Below are positions 56,992-64,000 of a DNA stretch of 64,000 bases, in pieces; the first letter of the stretch is position 1, and each line of letters begins with the position of its first letter. The notes below the pieces were generated by a model, which had not been told where the DNA came from, searched no databases, and was given only the letters and a program-made list of their open reading frames with translations. A program made the translations under genes and the position numbers. The DNA is from Marivita geojedonensis (GTDB taxonomy: Bacteria; Pseudomonadota; Alphaproteobacteria; Rhodobacterales; Rhodobacteraceae). Where the stretch lies: NCBI RefSeq assembly GCF_002115805.1, contig NZ_JFKC01000001.1, positions 186,001-250,000 on the forward strand, given 5' to 3'.

Positions 56992-57803
56992 GCCGCAATC
57001 TGATCCTTGGCGGTTTGCTCACCAGCGTATTCGTGGTCACAGCACTGCTGTCGTTCGTTTGGACACCGGACAGTGTGGAGGCGATGAACATCGCCAACCG
57101 CCTAAAACCACCCAGCGCCGACAACCTTCTGGGCACCGATCATTTCGGGCGGGATATTTTGTCCATGCTGATGGTCGGCGCGCGCACGTCGATCGCTGTT
57201 GCCTTGGTCGCAGTCGGCATCGGCATGGGCCTTGGCGTGCCCTTGGGGCTGGCGGCCGCTGCACGGCGCGGTGGGATGCTCGACGAGATCATCATGCGCA
57301 TGAATGACCTGATCTTTGCCTTCCCGTCGCTGGTCATCGCAATCCTGATCACCGCCGTGTTTGGCCCTTCGGCCACCAACGCGATCATCGCAATCGGCAT
57401 CTTCAACATCCCGGTCTTTGCCCGCATCACACGCGGCGCGGCGCTCAGCCTGTGGAAGCGCGAGTTTATCATGGCCGCGCAAGTGGCAGGCAAGACCCGC
57501 ACCCGCATCAGCGTTGAACATATCCTGCCCAACGTGGCGAACCTGCTGATCGTCCAGGGGACGATCCAGTTCAGCCTTGGCATATTGGCCGAAGCGGGCC
57601 TCAGCTATGTCGGCCTTGGAGCACAGCCGCCGATCCCAAGCTGGGGGCGGATGCTGGCAGATGCGCAAACGATGGTGTCACTGGCCCCGCATGTGGCGCT
57701 GATCCCGGGCCTGACGATCGTGGCGATGGTGCTGGGGCTGAACCTGCTGGGTGACGGTCTGCGCGATGCGCTCGATCCGCGCCTCAAGGTGGTCCGCGCA
57801 TGA
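56988..57803 (+). CDS. dipeptide/oligopeptide-type ABC transporter permease (DppC-like)
   Basis: A 271-aa inner-membrane permease that pairs with the upstream protein. The opening is MSRNLILGGLLTSV; LLGTDHFGRDILSMLMVGAR is a DppC/OppC hallmark, and FIMAAQVAGKTRTRISVEHI forms the EAA-type ATPase contact. At 271 aa it is near the family norm. Overlapping stops and starts (ATGA) link it to the genes on both sides. Confidence 0.92.
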   Translation: MSRNLILGGLLTSVFVVTALLSFVWTPDSVEAMNIANRLKPPSADNLLGTDHFGRDILSMLMVGARTSIAVALVAVGIGMGLGVPLGLAAAARRGGMLDEIIMRMNDLIFAFPSLVIAILITAVFGPSATNAIIAIGIFNIPVFARITRGAALSLWKREFIMAAQVAGKTRTRISVEHILPNVANLLIVQGTIQFSLGILAEAGLSYVGLGAQPPIPSWGRMLADAQTMVSLAPHVALIPGLTIVAMVLGLNLLGDGLRDALDPRLKVVRA

Positions 57804-59416
57804 GCCTCCTGAGTATCGAAAACCTGTCGCTTGCAATACATGGCACGCCAATCCTCAAGGGGATTTCGCTAACGATTGCCGAAGGTGAGATTACAGCGCT
57901 CACCGGCGAAAGCGGCTCGGGCAAATCCATGACCGCCTTCGCGACGATGGGTCTTTTGCCGAAAGGGGCGACAACCAGCGGCGCTGTCACCGTCGATGGC
58001 ACTGACCTGCTGACCCTGCCCGAACCGCAAATGTGCGACCTGCGCGGGCGCGAGATCGGCATGGTGTTTCAGGAACCGATGACGGCGCTGAACCCGGTGC
58101 AGACCATCGGCGCGCAGGTGATGGAGACCATTCTCATCCACAAGGCACTGGCGCCCGAACAAGCCGAAGAGCGCGCCCGCGAGGTGCTCGACCGCGTTGG
58201 CCTGCCACCTGATCGATTCCCGTTGTCCCGCTACCCGCATGAACTCAGCGGCGGCCAGCGCCAGCGTGTCGTCATTGCCATGGCCATTGCGCTGCGCCCA
58301 CGGCTTCTCATTGCGGATGAGCCGACAACGGCGCTGGATGTGACCACGCAGGCGCAAATACTCGATCTGCTCAAGCGGCTGGTCAAGGAAGACAGCATGG
58401 CGCTGATGATGATCACCCATGACCTCGCTGTGGTCAGCGATATGGCGGACACGCTGAACGTCATGCGCCACGGAGAGATTGTGGAGGCTGGCCCCACCCG
58501 CAACGTGCTGCGCGAGATGCGCCATCCCTACACGCGTCAACTTTTTGAGGCATCCCGCCATCAGGCCGATCTTGGGACAGCCAAGGCAGACGCGCCGCTC
58601 CTTTCAGTCCAGAACGTCAGCCGCGACTACCCCCTCCCGCGCAGCTCGCTCTTCGGCACGCGCCCAATGTTCCGGGCCGTCAAAAACGTCAGCTTCGAGA
58701 TCAAACGTGGCGAACGCGTGGGTCTCGTCGGGGAATCCGGCTGCGGAAAATCCACCTTGACCCGCGCCATTCTCGGGCTGGAGCCGACGCAAGGAGGGCA
58801 GATCACCCTCGACGGAGATCCGGTCTGGCAGGACGGCCATCCGAACCTGACCGTGCGCCGCAAGATGCAGGTGGTGTTCCAGGACCCCTATGGCAGCTTC
58901 AACCCCCGCCACAGGGTATCGCGTCTGATCACCGAACCGTTCCACCTGCTACCCGATCCGCCCAAGGGCGCGGCGCGCGATACAGCGATTGCCGAGGCGC
59001 TGACCGCAGTGGGTCTTGAGCCCGAAGATGCCGACAGGCATATCCACGCCTTTTCCGGTGGCCAGCGCCAACGTATCGCCATTGCCCGCGCGTTGATCAT
59101 CAAACCCGATCTGATTGTCTTCGACGAAGCGGTCTCGGCTCTCGACGTCCGGGTGCGGGCGCAAATCCTTGACCTGATGGCAGACCTCAGCCGCGCCTAT
59201 GGCCTGACCTACCTTTTCATCAGCCACGATCTGAGCGTGGTGCGGTCCATCACCGACCGCGTGATGGTCATGCGTGCAGGTGAAATTGTCGAGGACCGCC
59301 CCACGGCCGAGATCTTTGCCGCGCCCGATCATCCCTACACCCGCGAGCTGATGAACGCCGCACCGCAACTGCCCGACTATCCGGAGGCCCAAGATGCTAC
59401 CCAATCTGCCCTTTGA
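57800..59416 (+). CDS. fused dual ATPase of a dipeptide-type ABC transporter (DppD-DppF fusion)
   Basis: A 538-aa protein holding two ABC domains in tandem, replacing the usual separate DppD and DppF. Walker A motifs are GESGSGKS (N-half) and GESGCGKST (C-half); signature motifs are LSGGQRQR and FSGGQRQR, and the Walker B sites are LLIADEPTTALD and LIVFDEAVSALD. Both halves have their switch histidines. The ALDH gene begins inside its last 23 bases. Fusion of the two ATPases occurs in many alphaproteobacterial peptide/glutathione-type transporters. Confidence 0.92.
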   Translation: MSLLSIENLSLAIHGTPILKGISLTIAEGEITALTGESGSGKSMTAFATMGLLPKGATTSGAVTVDGTDLLTLPEPQMCDLRGREIGMVFQEPMTALNPVQTIGAQVMETILIHKALAPEQAEERAREVLDRVGLPPDRFPLSRYPHELSGGQRQRVVIAMAIALRPRLLIADEPTTALDVTTQAQILDLLKRLVKEDSMALMMITHDLAVVSDMADTLNVMRHGEIVEAGPTRNVLREMRHPYTRQLFEASRHQADLGTAKADAPLLSVQNVSRDYPLPRSSLFGTRPMFRAVKNVSFEIKRGERVGLVGESGCGKSTLTRAILGLEPTQGGQITLDGDPVWQDGHPNLTVRRKMQVVFQDPYGSFNPRHRVSRLITEPFHLLPDPPKGAARDTAIAEALTAVGLEPEDADRHIHAFSGGQRQRIAIARALIIKPDLIVFDEAVSALDVRVRAQILDLMADLSRAYGLTYLFISHDLSVVRSITDRVMVMRAGEIVEDRPTAEIFAAPDHPYTRELMNAAPQLPDYPEAQDATQSAL

Positions 59417-60839
59417 CCCCAGCCACATCCTGATCGGCGGCACATGGCGAGGAACCAAAGACACCCTGCCACTGATCAACCCCTCGGACGGCAGTACCCT
59501 GTGCCAGATTGCCCGAAGCACCGACGCCGACGTGAATGAGGCCGTCGCAGCAGCGCAGGACGCATTGGATGGCGATTGGGGCCGGATGAGCGCGATGGAA
59601 CGCGGACGCTGCCTGACCCGGCTTAGCCAATTGGTTCTGGATCACACCGACCTGCTGACGACGCTGGAAACCCTCGACGTGGGCAAACCCGTCACACAGG
59701 CCCGCGCCGATGCCATAGCGCTCGCCCGCTACTGTGAATTCTACGGCGGGGCGGCGGACAAGGTGCATGGAACCACAATCCCTTATCTTGACGGCTACAC
59801 CGTCTACACCCTTCGCGAACCGCATGGCGTGACAGGACACATCGTGCCGTGGAACTACCCGATGCAGATCATCGGTCGGTCCGTCGGGGCGGCCCTCGCG
59901 ATGGGCAACGCGTGCGTCCTGAAACCCGCCGAGGATGCGTGCCTGACGGCATTGATGTTTGCGCATCTGGCGAAGGAGACCGGCTTTCCCGATGGTGCGT
60001 TGAACGTGGTGCCCGGTCTTGGATCAGAGGCGGGCGCGGCGCTGGCCCGACACCCCGGCGTCCAACATCTGAGCTTCACCGGCTCAGTGCAGACCGGGCG
60101 CATTATCCAGACATTGGCCGCCGAGAACGTCGTGCCGGTGACATTGGAACTGGGTGGCAAGTCCCCACAGATCGTTTTCGACGACGCCGACATCGATGCC
60201 GCGCTGCCGTTTCTCGTAAACGCAGGTCTCCAGAACGCGGGCCAGACCTGCTCTGCTGCTTCGCGCGTCCTGATCCAGCGGAGCGTCTATGATAGGGTCG
60301 CGGCCGCCATGGTCGACGCCTACCGCGCCAAGTCCATCGGCCCCGCCAGCAGCAACCCCGATATCGGTCCACTGATCTCATTGAAGCAGAAAACGCGTTT
60401 CGAAACCCTGCTCAAAGCGGCCCATGACCTTCCCTCAATCGCGGAAACCCCGATGCCGGCCGATCTGCCGCCACAGGGTGCCTATGTCCAACCCCGGCTC
60501 TACGGCCCTGTGCCCCCGGATCACCCGTTGGCGCAGGACGAACTCTTTGGCCCCGTGCAGGTGCTGATCCCCTTCGAGACCGAGGAAGAGGCGATCAAGA
60601 TCGCCAATGGCACGATCTACGGGCTTGTCGCCGGGGTCTGGACCAGCGATGGCGCACGCCAGATGCGGCTGGCCAAGGCGCTGAAAACCGGGCAGGTTTT
60701 CGTCAACAACTACGGTGCGGGGGGCGGGGTCGAACTGCCGTTTGGCGGGATCGGCAAATCCGGCCATGGCCGCGAAAAAGGGTTCGAGGCGTTATATGGC
60801 TTCTCGACCCTCAAAACCGTCGCTGCGAAACACGGCTAA
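59394..60839 (+). CDS. NAD(P)-dependent aldehyde dehydrogenase
   Basis: A 481-aa ALDH. Catalytic Cys286 lies in NAGQTCSAAS, Glu252 in LELGGK, and Asn154 in WNYP; the cofactor loop FTGSVQTG is present. It resembles betaine/aminobutyraldehyde-type dehydrogenases (the FGGIGKSGHGREKG C-terminal segment and length fit), so an amino- or quaternary-ammonium aldehyde is a reasonable substrate guess. The start overlaps the ABC ATPase by 23 bases and has GGAGG upstream. The SDR gene follows 12 bases after. Confidence 0.92.
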   Translation: MLPNLPFDPSHILIGGTWRGTKDTLPLINPSDGSTLCQIARSTDADVNEAVAAAQDALDGDWGRMSAMERGRCLTRLSQLVLDHTDLLTTLETLDVGKPVTQARADAIALARYCEFYGGAADKVHGTTIPYLDGYTVYTLREPHGVTGHIVPWNYPMQIIGRSVGAALAMGNACVLKPAEDACLTALMFAHLAKETGFPDGALNVVPGLGSEAGAALARHPGVQHLSFTGSVQTGRIIQTLAAENVVPVTLELGGKSPQIVFDDADIDAALPFLVNAGLQNAGQTCSAASRVLIQRSVYDRVAAAMVDAYRAKSIGPASSNPDIGPLISLKQKTRFETLLKAAHDLPSIAETPMPADLPPQGAYVQPRLYGPVPPDHPLAQDELFGPVQVLIPFETEEEAIKIANGTIYGLVAGVWTSDGARQMRLAKALKTGQVFVNNYGAGGGVELPFGGIGKSGHGREKGFEALYGFSTLKTVAAKHG

Positions 60840-60851
60840 GGGAGGACCGAC

Positions 60852-61592
60852 ATGAGGCTCAAGAACAAGACCGCCATCGTAACCGGGGCCGCGTCCGGCT
60901 TTGGCGCAGGCATCGCGCGCAAGTTCGCTGCCGAAGGGGCAAGGGTCATGGTGGTCGATCTGAACACTGACGCGGCTCAAGCCATTGCAACCGAGATAGG
61001 CGGCCACGCTCACACCGCCGATGTGTCAAACGGCGATCAGGTCGCCGACATGATCGAAACCGCGATCAAGACGATGGGCCATGTCGACATCATGGTGAAC
61101 AATGCCGGCGTGACTCACTTACCGGGACCACTGGAAGACATCAGCGAAGAAGATTTCGACCGTATCTTTGCCGTGAACTGCAAATCCGTGTACCTCAGCG
61201 CGCGGAGTCTGGTGCCGCATTTCAAGCACCGCGGCTCCGGCAATATCCTCAACATCGCCTCCACCGCCGGTGTCTCCCCGCGCCCGCGCCTGAACTGGTA
61301 CAACGCCTCCAAAGGCTGGATGATCACTGCCACGCGAACCATGGCGGTTGAACTTGCGCCCGATGGCATCCGCGTCAACGCGCTCAACCCGGTGGCGGGG
61401 GAAACGCCTCTCCTCAAGAGCTTCATGGGTGAGGACACCCCCGAGATGCGGGCGAAATTCCTCTCGACCATACCGCTGGGTCGCTTTTCTCAGCCCGAAG
61501 ACCTTGGCAACGCCGCCGCCTTTCTCTGCTCGGACGAGGCCAGCATGATCACCGGCGTCTGCATGGAAGTCGACGGGGGCCGTTGCATATGA
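60852..61592 (+). CDS. short-chain dehydrogenase/reductase (classical SDR)
   Basis: A 246-aa NAD(P)-dependent oxidoreductase. It has TGAASGFGAG (TGxxxGxG cofactor loop, 11-18), NNAG, catalytic Ser137 in NIAST, Tyr150 and Lys154 in YNASK, and the C-terminal GGRCI. Asp36 after the second strand suggests NAD over NADP. Its place right after the aldehyde dehydrogenase fits an alcohol-to-aldehyde-to-acid series for the transported compound. GGGAGG precedes its ATG. A hairpin lies between it and the next gene. Confidence 0.92.
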   Translation: MRLKNKTAIVTGAASGFGAGIARKFAAEGARVMVVDLNTDAAQAIATEIGGHAHTADVSNGDQVADMIETAIKTMGHVDIMVNNAGVTHLPGPLEDISEEDFDRIFAVNCKSVYLSARSLVPHFKHRGSGNILNIASTAGVSPRPRLNWYNASKGWMITATRTMAVELAPDGIRVNALNPVAGETPLLKSFMGEDTPEMRAKFLSTIPLGRFSQPEDLGNAAAFLCSDEASMITGVCMEVDGGRCI

Positions 61593-61623
61593 CCCCGTCT
61601 TCTCTGTTTCAAAAATACCTCGG

Positions 61624-61651
61624 GGAGTGTGAGGGGCTGGCCCCTCACTCC
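61624..61651. repeat. GC-rich hairpin, possible dispersed Rhodobacteraceae palindromic repeat
   Basis: Left arm GGAGTGTGAGGGG and right arm CCCCTCACTCC form an 11-bp stem with a two-base bulge and CTGG loop, preceded by CAAAAATACC. Similar 'AAAAATACC plus GC-rich hairpin' units recur in Roseobacter intergenic regions. On the minus strand it also looks like a terminator. Confidence 0.5.
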
Positions 61652-61677
61652 GACGTTCCCAATGGTGGAGCGCCGAC

Positions 61678-62685
61678 ATGATACCCGGCCCGCGCAATCT
61701 GATCACCGACGTTACCGGTCTGGCCGTCGGCAATGCACAGGACGACAGCCTCAAATCCGGCACCACCGTACTGCTGTCCGAAGACGGCCCCATGACCACC
61801 AGCTACGCCGTGATGGGCGGCGCGCCGGGGACACGGGACACTGATCTGCTGGAACCCGACAAGACCGTGCCGGGGGTTGATGCCATCGTTCTGTCCGGCG
61901 GGTCAGCATTTGGTCTGGCCGCCGCGCAGGGCGTGATGGACGCACTGGCCGAACAGGGGCGCGGGTTTCAGGTGCATTCGGCCCGTGTGCCGATTGTTCC
62001 GGCTGCGATCATCTTCGATCTTCTGAACAACGGGCAAAAAGGCTGGGCAGAGAACCCCTATCCAGCGCTGGGGCGACAGGCGCTGACCGAAACAGGCCAA
62101 GACTTCGCCCTCGGTACAGCAGGTGCCGGAACCGGTGCAACCGATGCCCAGCACAAGGGAGGGTTGGGGTCCGCGTCGATGGTCTTACCAGATGGCACCA
62201 CCATCGGCGCGCTCGTGGTGGTGAACGCATTGGGAAGTGCAACAACGCCATCCGGAAGACACTTCTGGGCGGCACCCTTCGAGATCGGTGATGAGTTCGG
62301 TAGGCTGGGGCCTGATCCGACTTCCAATCTCCAAAACCTTCCGCCCAGTCGCAAGACTGCGGCGATGGCGCAGCATGGCAATACCACCATCGGTGTCGTC
62401 GCCACCGATGCCACGCTGGACAAAGCGGCATGCAAAAGATTGGCCACGGCAGCGCATGACGGGTTCGCGCGGGCACTGGTGCCCTCGCACACGCCCTATG
62501 ACGGCGATCTGATCTTTGCATCCAGCACCGCACGACGCGGCCCGCCCTCCGACGAGGTAATGCCTTTGCTTGGGCACTACGCCGCGACCTGCATGGCGCG
62601 CGCAATAGCTCGCGCGATCTGGGAGGCGACACCGAGCACCGGTGACGCTCTACCGACCTTCCGTCAGGAACTGGGGCAAAACTGA
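61678..62685 (+). CDS. P1 family peptidase (DmpA/beta-aminopeptidase type)
   Basis: A 335-aa enzyme of the DmpA/P1 family: serine N-terminal-nucleophile hydrolases that remove N-terminal residues, often beta-amino acids, from peptides or amides after self-cleavage. Family landmarks are PGPRNLITDV at the start, LSGGSAFGLAAAQGVM and AGTGAT with the later KGGLGSASMVLP, where processing and the nucleophile Ser/Thr are expected. Length is normal. It follows the SDR after 85 bases with the hairpin between, so it may form a loosely linked unit of the transporter-ALDH-SDR operon. Confidence 0.88.
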   Translation: MIPGPRNLITDVTGLAVGNAQDDSLKSGTTVLLSEDGPMTTSYAVMGGAPGTRDTDLLEPDKTVPGVDAIVLSGGSAFGLAAAQGVMDALAEQGRGFQVHSARVPIVPAAIIFDLLNNGQKGWAENPYPALGRQALTETGQDFALGTAGAGTGATDAQHKGGLGSASMVLPDGTTIGALVVVNALGSATTPSGRHFWAAPFEIGDEFGRLGPDPTSNLQNLPPSRKTAAMAQHGNTTIGVVATDATLDKAACKRLATAAHDGFARALVPSHTPYDGDLIFASSTARRGPPSDEVMPLLGHYAATCMARAIARAIWEATPSTGDALPTFRQELGQN

Positions 62686-62721
62686 CCCTTCAGTTTTGCA
62701 AACTCCATCATTGGGGTTTGC

Positions 62722-63513
62722 TCACCGCAGGATCGGCGGTTTCTCAGGATCACTCCCCGGCGCGACGCGCTCGATGCGCGCGGGCGCTTCGGGTTCCGGC
62801 AGGTCAAAGCGCAAACCAACCCGCGCCAACTGCGCCGTCACCGGATCGCTGTCGCGCAAGAACACCACATCCAGCGCTGCGGCTTCCAGGCCGGAAAACA
62901 CCAGCGCTTCCTGTATGGCTCGGGCCAATGCCCCTTCTGCACCGGGGACAGCGCCGGTAAACCCGATCAGATGTCCACGCGCACCGGTGTCATAGACCAC
63001 TTCGGCGAGATAGCCGCGCCGGGCCAGACCGGTTGCCGTGCGCAGCTTGGCGTCAATCGCTTCGAGCAGACCATCCGGCAACGCCCCCGGCGCGCGCAAT
63101 TCTTCCGGACGCGCTTCTGCCTCGGATGGGCCTTGCGCCACGGTTTCCGCCAACCAATCCACTGCTTCCGCGGGCAGCAGGATTGAGGACGGCGCAACTT
63201 CGGGGTTCAGCGCGATACCGATCCCCTGCCCGGCCAGCATCCCGACAATGGAACGCCCCGACAAAGCGGCATATGGCACCACGCGGCCCGCGAAAGCGCC
63301 CAAACGATCCTCGGTGTCAAACACCAGCACAAACCGCGCATCGCCCAGATCGAAAAGCTCCGGTTCTGCCTGATCACCCTCAGCCTCGCGGACGAGCATC
63401 AGAAACAGTTCGGCTTCGGCCAAACGGTCGTAGAACCGCAGACGCAGCGCGTCCGCATCAGGGGCCGCCTCCATCGCCGCATGGGCGTGATCCAACGGGG
63501 TTTGCAAACTCAT
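62722..63513 (-). CDS. SseB family protein
   Basis: A 263-aa protein with an SseB-type domain (about 25-110; LAEAELFLMLVREAEGD and RFVLVFDTEDRL) and a second, SseB C-terminal-like part with GYLAEVVYDTGARGHLIGF. The exact function of these domains is unsettled; in enterobacteria SseB relates to stress or serine sensitivity. The ATG at 63513 has GGAGG upstream, and a longer frame goes into the next gene. It overlaps the upstream uracil-DNA glycosylase stop (ATGA on the minus strand). Confidence 0.82.
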   Translation of the reverse strand: MSLQTPLDHAHAAMEAAPDADALRLRFYDRLAEAELFLMLVREAEGDQAEPELFDLGDARFVLVFDTEDRLGAFAGRVVPYAALSGRSIVGMLAGQGIGIALNPEVAPSSILLPAEAVDWLAETVAQGPSEAEARPEELRAPGALPDGLLEAIDAKLRTATGLARRGYLAEVVYDTGARGHLIGFTGAVPGAEGALARAIQEALVFSGLEAAALDVVFLRDSDPVTAQLARVGLRFDLPEPEAPARIERVAPGSDPEKPPILR

Positions 63514-64000
63514 GCCATCACCTCCTGCACCCGGGCGCGCAGAGCGGGCAGCACCTCGGCCTCGAACCACGGGTTTTTCTTGATCCATGCCGTATTGCGC
63601 CAGCTTGGATGCGGCAAGGGCAGAACCGACGGCCAATGGTCGCGCCATGAACGTACGGTTTCGGTCACACCTGCCTTGGTCCCAAGGTGGTATTTGTGCG
63701 CATAGCCGCCAACGACCAGCTTCAGCGGCACATCTCCGACGTGGTCCAGCACTTCCACATGCCACGTCTTGCGGCAAATCGCGGGGGGCGGCAGATCAGA
63801 ACCCGCCGCATCATAGCCGGGAAAGCAGAAACCCATCGGAACAATAGCAATGCGGCTCTTATCGTAGAACGCAGCACGATCGAGGCCCAACCAATCCCGT
63901 AGGCGGTCGCCTGACGGGTCGTCAAAAGGCTTGCGGCTGATGTGCGCGCGCATCCCTGGCGCCTGTGAACAGATCAGCAGCCGCGCGCCCGGTCGGAACC
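63510..64000 (-). CDS. uracil-DNA glycosylase family protein (partial, cut by the window edge)
   Basis: Read on the minus strand, the frame is open from the window end. It begins FRPGARLLICSQAPGMRAHI, so the 5' part lies outside. The QAPG motif and the following KPFDDPSGDRLRDWLG are hallmarks of the COG1573 uracil-DNA glycosylase family; PLPHPSWRN toward the C-terminus holds the second conserved His. It would remove uracil, or a related base, from DNA. An ATG at 63951-63953 is internal to the domain and unlikely to be the real start. Confidence 0.87.
   Translation of the reverse strand, partial: FRPGARLLICSQAPGMRAHISRKPFDDPSGDRLRDWLGLDRAAFYDKSRIAIVPMGFCFPGYDAAGSDLPPPAICRKTWHVEVLDHVGDVPLKLVVGGYAHKYHLGTKAGVTETVRSWRDHWPSVLPLPHPSWRNTAWIKKNPWFEAEVLPALRARVQEVMA

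Overview
The window is a 64 kb stretch of chromosome from a GC-rich alphaproteobacterium, most probably a marine Rhodobacteraceae (Roseobacter group). This rests on gene content and order: rpoZ next to a single long RelA/SpoT homologue; acpS-lepB-rnc-era-recO; pgsA-moaD-moaE; accD-folC; DUF1491, DUF2794 and DUF2062 proteins; glnK-amtB; a GTTC-N7-GTTC LexA box; and many GTG starts and ATGA stop/start overlaps. It is dense with genes on both strands. I saw no rRNA, tRNA, CRISPR array, insertion sequence or prophage.

Layout. 0.1-7 kb: a DEAD-box RNA helicase, ispH, a small cytochrome c, an MFS transporter, a YqaA-like membrane protein, a NYN-domain protein and folK. 7-19 kb: a long housekeeping run on the plus strand: rpoZ, rsh (ppGpp), DUF2062, pdxJ, a membrane-anchored alpha/beta hydrolase, acpS, lepB, rnc, an EamA transporter, era, DUF1491, recO, pgsA, moaD and moaE. 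19-27.5 kb: a polyamine island with an FCD regulator, a putrescine-type transaminase, a second GntR regulator, a PotFGHI-type ABC transporter and a PuuB-like FAD oxidase. Matching ATTTGATCAWAT palindromes lie in front of the transaminase and the transporter. 27.5-38 kb: ilvD, a lipoprotein, two unrecognised proteins, a proline-racemase-family enzyme, TauE/SafE and EamA transporters, accD, folC, a secreted rhodanese-like protein lacking its cysteine, a LysM protein, and a 350-base gap holding a possible small ORF and a strong terminator.

38-48 kb: zapE, DUF2794, an SOS-controlled imuB without imuA or dnaE2 beside it, an I78-type inhibitor lipoprotein, glutathione-dependent formaldehyde dehydrogenase, a NYN-LOTUS protein, a B12-binding protein, a TetR regulator divergent from an MbfA-type ferritin/iron exporter, then amtB and glnK. 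48-56 kb: a class A PBP, RidA, a glycerophosphodiesterase, a COG3146 acyltransferase, a pterin carbinolamine dehydratase, a LuxR-type regulator fused to an alpha/beta hydrolase, and an unknown protein. 56-64 kb: a dipeptide-type ABC transporter with fused ATPases but no binding protein, in one tight operon with an aldehyde dehydrogenase and an SDR. A P1 aminopeptidase follows, then an SseB protein and a uracil-DNA glycosylase cut by the window edge.

Most of the window is core metabolism, envelope and stress biology. The parts that stand out are the polyamine regulon with its apparent operators, the isolated SOS-box imuB, the PAS-like/LuxR/hydrolase fusion, the transport-oxidation-peptidase module at 56-62.7 kb, and the structured non-coding stretches at 37.7-38.0 kb and 39.5 kb. 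All family assignments come from reading the translations; no database search was run.
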